Part shown: piece after piece, positions 59,835 through 64,000 of the stretch | Position numbering within the stretch: the stretch's first letter is position 1 | How the letters are laid out: the number at the start of each line of letters is the position of its first letter | Assembly (NCBI GenBank): GCA_021442155.1 | Contig: CM038228.1 | Span: 9,465,179 to 9,529,178 of the forward strand | Direction: 5' to 3' | Origin: Cymbidium sinense | Lineage: Eukaryota; Streptophyta; Magnoliopsida; Asparagales; Orchidaceae | Length of the DNA: 64,000 bases | The notes under the pieces: model-generated | What the model saw: only the letters and a program-made list of their open reading frames with translations | Told to the model about the DNA's origin: nothing | Database searches by the model: none | Translations under genes and position numbers: made by a program

Positions 59835-61700
59835 TGTGGTGTTTTAATTTTGGATGTGGGGACACCATGTAGATCTTAGGGGGTACTTATTGAAGTGATC
59901 AGGTACAACGTTAAGGTATGATGTACTATCTCAAAAGATAGAAACATCATTCTCTAATAGACTATCATCTAAGGACTCTAAGGCATGATGGGTCTTCAAA
60001 TATACCGAGATCTTTCCCCTTTACATGGAAAAGTAAAAGCGAGTTTATTTTAAGGCTGGGTTCTTAAGTTCCTATGGAGGCAAGCCTCTATAGTTAATTA
60101 CATCCTAATGAATATGAATTCCTTAAGAACACTCTCGATTAAAGTAAGCAATTATTTATCTTCAAAGATTTCAAAGTTAAGACTATCAAAGGATTGGCTT
60201 TTTTTGACAATTAAGTGAGATTGTTCAATTGGAAAGACTTATTTTAGAATCCAAAGAAGAATAAGTAGGGGTGCTCATGATATTAGGAAGCCTAGTGAGC
60301 ACTTCAATCTACCTATGGTAAGGCTTTACATGTTTGAAAGTGAGAAGATTTATTTTTTTGAGTTGAAATTCTATTAGAATGCTAGGGCCTATAGTCCATC
60401 AACACAAGATTATGAAAATGCCTAAGAGGTGAAGATTTAAACTTGTAGCTCGAAGGAAACTAGGAACCTCGGATCCTAAATCTAGGTAGCTTTAACACAA
60501 GTTAGAGCACGACCAAAATCTAAGCGAAAATGAGACATAAGGGTTTATCTCCATAAGAGAGAATAAACCCTGTATGACTTCTGGACTTACAACCGCCTAG
60601 AGTGGCTACCAGCTAACACCTCCTACGATTCAAAATCATGTAGTCTGATCTTATAAAATTGCAAGATGGTTGAGCTATTATTTAATTGGAAGAAACTAAA
60701 GTCTTAAACCCACTCCCTAAGAGACTAGAGCATGAGTGGTATGAGCATATGACTTACTCTAAAGTGCAAAATTTTATAAATTTCATTTCATTTTGACATA
60801 TTCATTTGGAAAAAGGCTTGAGATTTTTATGCCTAAATGCATGATGAAATAGTGTTATGGGCTAAATCAACGAGAAGAGGGTATCTCCACCACAAGGGAT
60901 GCCTTCACAGGTCAAGCATTCCCCTATCGTGCAAGGATGAAGATCCCCCATATTCGAGAAAGAAGGAATATGACATGCATGATGAGGCATACAACATACA
61001 GCTAAAGGGTTACTAAATCTTTTAATTATCTTATTTATGTCATAGGATTTTTGATGAGGTTATGAGTTATTTTAAATTTTAATTATGAATTATTAATTAG
61101 GTAGAAAAAATTAATTTTATCCTAAGAGCCTATCGCATCCAGGCTACACATTCAAACATCAAACATGAAGAAACTAGAAAAAGTATGCAATTCTAGTGTG
61201 CAATGTAAACACAACATCAAACAATTTTATAGACTACCACAAAAATAATAAAAGTGTGTACCATTACACCCAAAAGAGAAAAGATGGGTAGCTCTTATCA
61301 AAATATAAAGAATAGTTACAATTGAAATTGAATACATGCTATGGGGTCTTCTTTTCTTCATTTCTTCATGTCCTTCTCTTTCTTGATTTGATTTACTCCA
61401 AAGGCATCACAGGCCACTCCAGGACAAAACCTTCTATCCATTGCTCATATCTCCCATAGCACTTATCCTATTTTCTATTGCAAAATTACATCTTATATGA
61501 AAGTAAATCTAACTATACATAAAACAAAGGTTAGCTAAACATACATACAACCCAAGCAGTTATATTTCATAATTTTGACTTAGCACCCTGTACATGGGTA
61601 ATCAAGCCCATATGTCCTAACTTGGATTATGCTTAGAGGGATAAGCAACTTACAAGCAAAACATTTATATTTATTTTTACAGCGGCCCCTTAAGCATAAT
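59835..61700 (-). mobile_element. LTR D, downstream part
   Basis: On the minus strand it ends at 59835 with AACACCACA, the same end as LTR C, and matches B and C in order: 'tagttagatttac', 'ctgtgatgcct', 'ggtagctcttatc'-like, 'gcctaggcg'-less variants and 'gtccttag' near 59970. Flank after the end is TCTTC. The stretch 61560-61685 carries a block shared with the element I 5' LTR (27405-27525) and absent from B and C. Confidence 0.75.
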
Positions 61701-64000
61701 ATCCCATAAAAAATAATGTTAAACTATCAACAACCGAACATCAAGTCTACGATTTACATTCCTAACATCCAGTCTAAAATATTACATCACAAGATAAAAC
61801 AAAACAACATTACACACACCGTTCTAACCTAAAGCTAGAAGTAGTGACTTAATGTGTTTGCTTAGAAGGCTTGTATGGCAAGTCTGTTCTAGGCTTTGTT
61901 TCATTTTAAGTTTGATTTGAATTCATACTCTGTTCAATTTTACCATTGGGTAGTTTCGATTTAAATAATTTAATAGATTTTTTTTTGTTTCAATTTTAAG
62001 TTCATTTTTTATGTTTAAGTTGAATTTAAATTTTAAAGAATGAAGAATAAGATAAATTCGCTTGAGAATCCATTTCATTCAATATTCTAATCTAATATAA
62101 TGAAACTTTCATCTTGAGATAAAAGTTTATTCTAAGTCGAACTAAGAACCTTAGTAATTAGTCCATTTGAATTTATGTAAATGATTCAACTAAACTGATT
62201 TGATTTGATTAATGTTTGTTTGATTTGATTTATATTTTAAAATTTTAGTTTGTTTAACTTCATGTATTTTGATTGATTAATTTTTAATTAGATGATTTGA
62301 TTTAATTAAATTTTGATAATTCAATATCCTTTGAATTAATATCTAATAAAGTTTAAGTTTGTTTAACTTCATGTATTTTGATTGATTAATTTTGGATTAG
62401 ATGTTTTGATTTAATTAAATTTGGATAATTCAATATTCTTTGAATTAATATCCAATAAAGTTTAAGTTTTTTAACTTCATGTATTTTGATTGATTAATTT
62501 TGAATTAGATGTTTTGATTTAATTAAATTTTGATAATTCAATATCCTTTGAATTAATCTAATAAAGTTTAAGTTTGTTTAACTACATGTATTTTGATTGA
62601 TTAATTTTGGATTAGATGTTTTGATTTAATTAAATTTTGATAATTCAATATCCTTTGAATTAATATCTAATTCTTTTCTCTTGGGTTTGATTTAAGATTT
62701 TAATTTATATGATATTGATTAAATTATTTTAATGTTATTTAAATTTATTGATTTCATCTTTTCATTTAGATTGATTTGATTTAGTTAAAATATTTTATTT
62801 TAATTAACTTCTTATTTGATCAAGGTTCAAAGCAATTTCTTATTTTGATTCTAATTAAGAGTTTGACCATTTGGTTTACTAGATTTGGTGATTTGATTTA
62901 TATATTAGTTTTAGTTTGAGGATTATTTAATTAAATCTTTTAAGGTGACTTAATTGATTTGATTTGGTAAGTTTTATTAGTTTATGGATTTGCTTAGGTT
63001 AAGTGAATTAAATGTTTATTTTGAATTCAATTAAATTTGGTTGTTTGCATTTAGAGTTTCATTTAATTTGATTCATTTATTAGAATTTGGTCAATGTCTT
63101 TGAATAATAGTTCATGTTTAATTTGATTATTATACTTGTATGTTTAATGACTAATTAATTCATCTAATTCAAATAGATTGTATTGAACCTAAACAACTTG
63201 ATTATATATTGAATTGATTAAGGTTTACTTTAGTTTCATTTGATTTAGTTTGATTTATGGTCAATTTGATTTAAAGTTTAATGTTTAATCAATATTCAAT
63301 TGAGTTTAAGTTATTAAGTGGTTTTATATGGTTAAGATTCAATGCTTGATATAGGTTTAATTATATTAGTTTGATTTGTATAGTTAACTAAGTTGATTAT
63401 TTATACATGGAAAGAACTTATGTAATTAGGACTTTGATTAGTTTTTAAAACTAAATGATTTTAATGATAAACCTAGTTAAGGCTTAGTTAAGATTTGATA
63501 AATGATTATTGAATGTTCTCGATTAAATTTTAAAGTTTATTTGAAGATTAGTTGATTATGTTGTAGGGTCGATTTGATTAATCCATATTTATCGAATTTA
63601 ATTAAAGTATGATGATTAATTTGATGTCCATGATTATAATGATTAATTAATCTAAATAATTGGGGTTTGATTATTGGTTGTCTTAGTGTACTTGTTTGAA
63701 TTACTTTATCCAAATTGAGTTTAATTTTCTTTAAGTCTTTTTTGATTTCTTTAATTTAATATAGTTTTGATAATTAATTAACTTGCGACATTTCACTATC
63801 GGTTTGATTAAAGGTCTCTTAGTTCAAGGATTAATTAATTTGATTGGATGATTAATTAACATAAGATTGGCGATTAATTAAGTCTTTATCTTGTTAAGCA
63901 ATTAATTTGATTAAGAACTTAATTAAGAGCTTAATTTATTGAATGATTAATTAAATTAAGCCTAATTACATAGTTATTTATTGGCTTTAATTAGATGTCT
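61701..64000 (-). other. AT-rich sequence, possibly the rest of LTR D
   Basis: By position this should be the middle of LTR D, and the taattaa-rich composition (63600-64000) fits, but I cannot align it to B or C by eye. 'agactggatgttagga' near 61780 on the minus strand may correspond to the 'agtctggacatccta' module. No gene is present. Confidence 0.4.
62215..62665. repeat. 108-bp tandem repeat, four copies
   Basis: 'aact(t/a)catgtattttgattga' starts at 62256, 62365, 62473 and 62580 (periods 109, 108, 107). Each unit continues with 'gatttaattaaattt' and 'gataattcaatat.ctttg'. The copies are very similar, so the array is fairly young compared with its surroundings. Confidence 0.9.

Overview
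This window is plant nuclear DNA, almost certainly from an angiosperm with a repeat-rich genome. It is AT-rich and I recognise no intact host gene. Nearly everything that can be identified is decayed Ty3/gypsy LTR retrotransposon of the Tat lineage (the clade containing Ogre, Retand and RIRE2-type elements). The evidence is retropepsin, reverse transcriptase, double RNase H and integrase motifs in the Tat order and spelling, very long LTRs, repeats in the untranslated regions and a gypsy-type additional ORF on the opposite strand. The species cannot be told from the sequence.

One family dominates, with an LTR of about 6.4-6.8 kb that starts TGTTGACCTCACTTTTGG and ends AACACCACA. Copies are: LTR A (minus, 1-5187, cut by the window edge); solo LTR B (plus, 7030-13792, with a 5-bp target duplication GAGTC); element I (plus, about 27405-48418: 5'-LTR remnant, repeat-rich leader, broken gag-prot-RT-RH-INT, repeat-rich 3' untranslated region, polypurine tract, full 3' LTR C at 42011-48418); element II (minus, 48419-59151: 5' LTR E with a large internal deletion, then leader, gag, prot, RT, RH and the first part of integrase); and LTR D (minus, 59835 to at least about 61700, possibly to the window end). 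Element I's right end sits exactly inside element II's integrase coding region, so I inserted into II. The other half of II is not seen on the left of I and must have been lost or moved.

A second Tat element, III (minus, about 17-24.64 kb), belongs to another family. It has gag C-terminus, protease, RT, RNase H and integrase, and beyond pol an oppositely oriented spliced gene (17654-19361) encoding a gypsy-type-transposon-like domain plus coiled coil. That gene has its own TATA box, a GC-rich upstream block and flanking 86- and 90-bp tandem repeats.

Between the elements lie AT-rich spacers with microsatellites, two tRNA-derived SINE-like heads, a decayed minisatellite and short tandem duplications. 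All coding regions are broken by stops and frameshifts. The most interesting signal is the leader of element I (about 29.67-30.94 kb): more than a dozen tandem units each able to fold into a hairpin whose two arms change together from unit to unit. Element II has only two such units.
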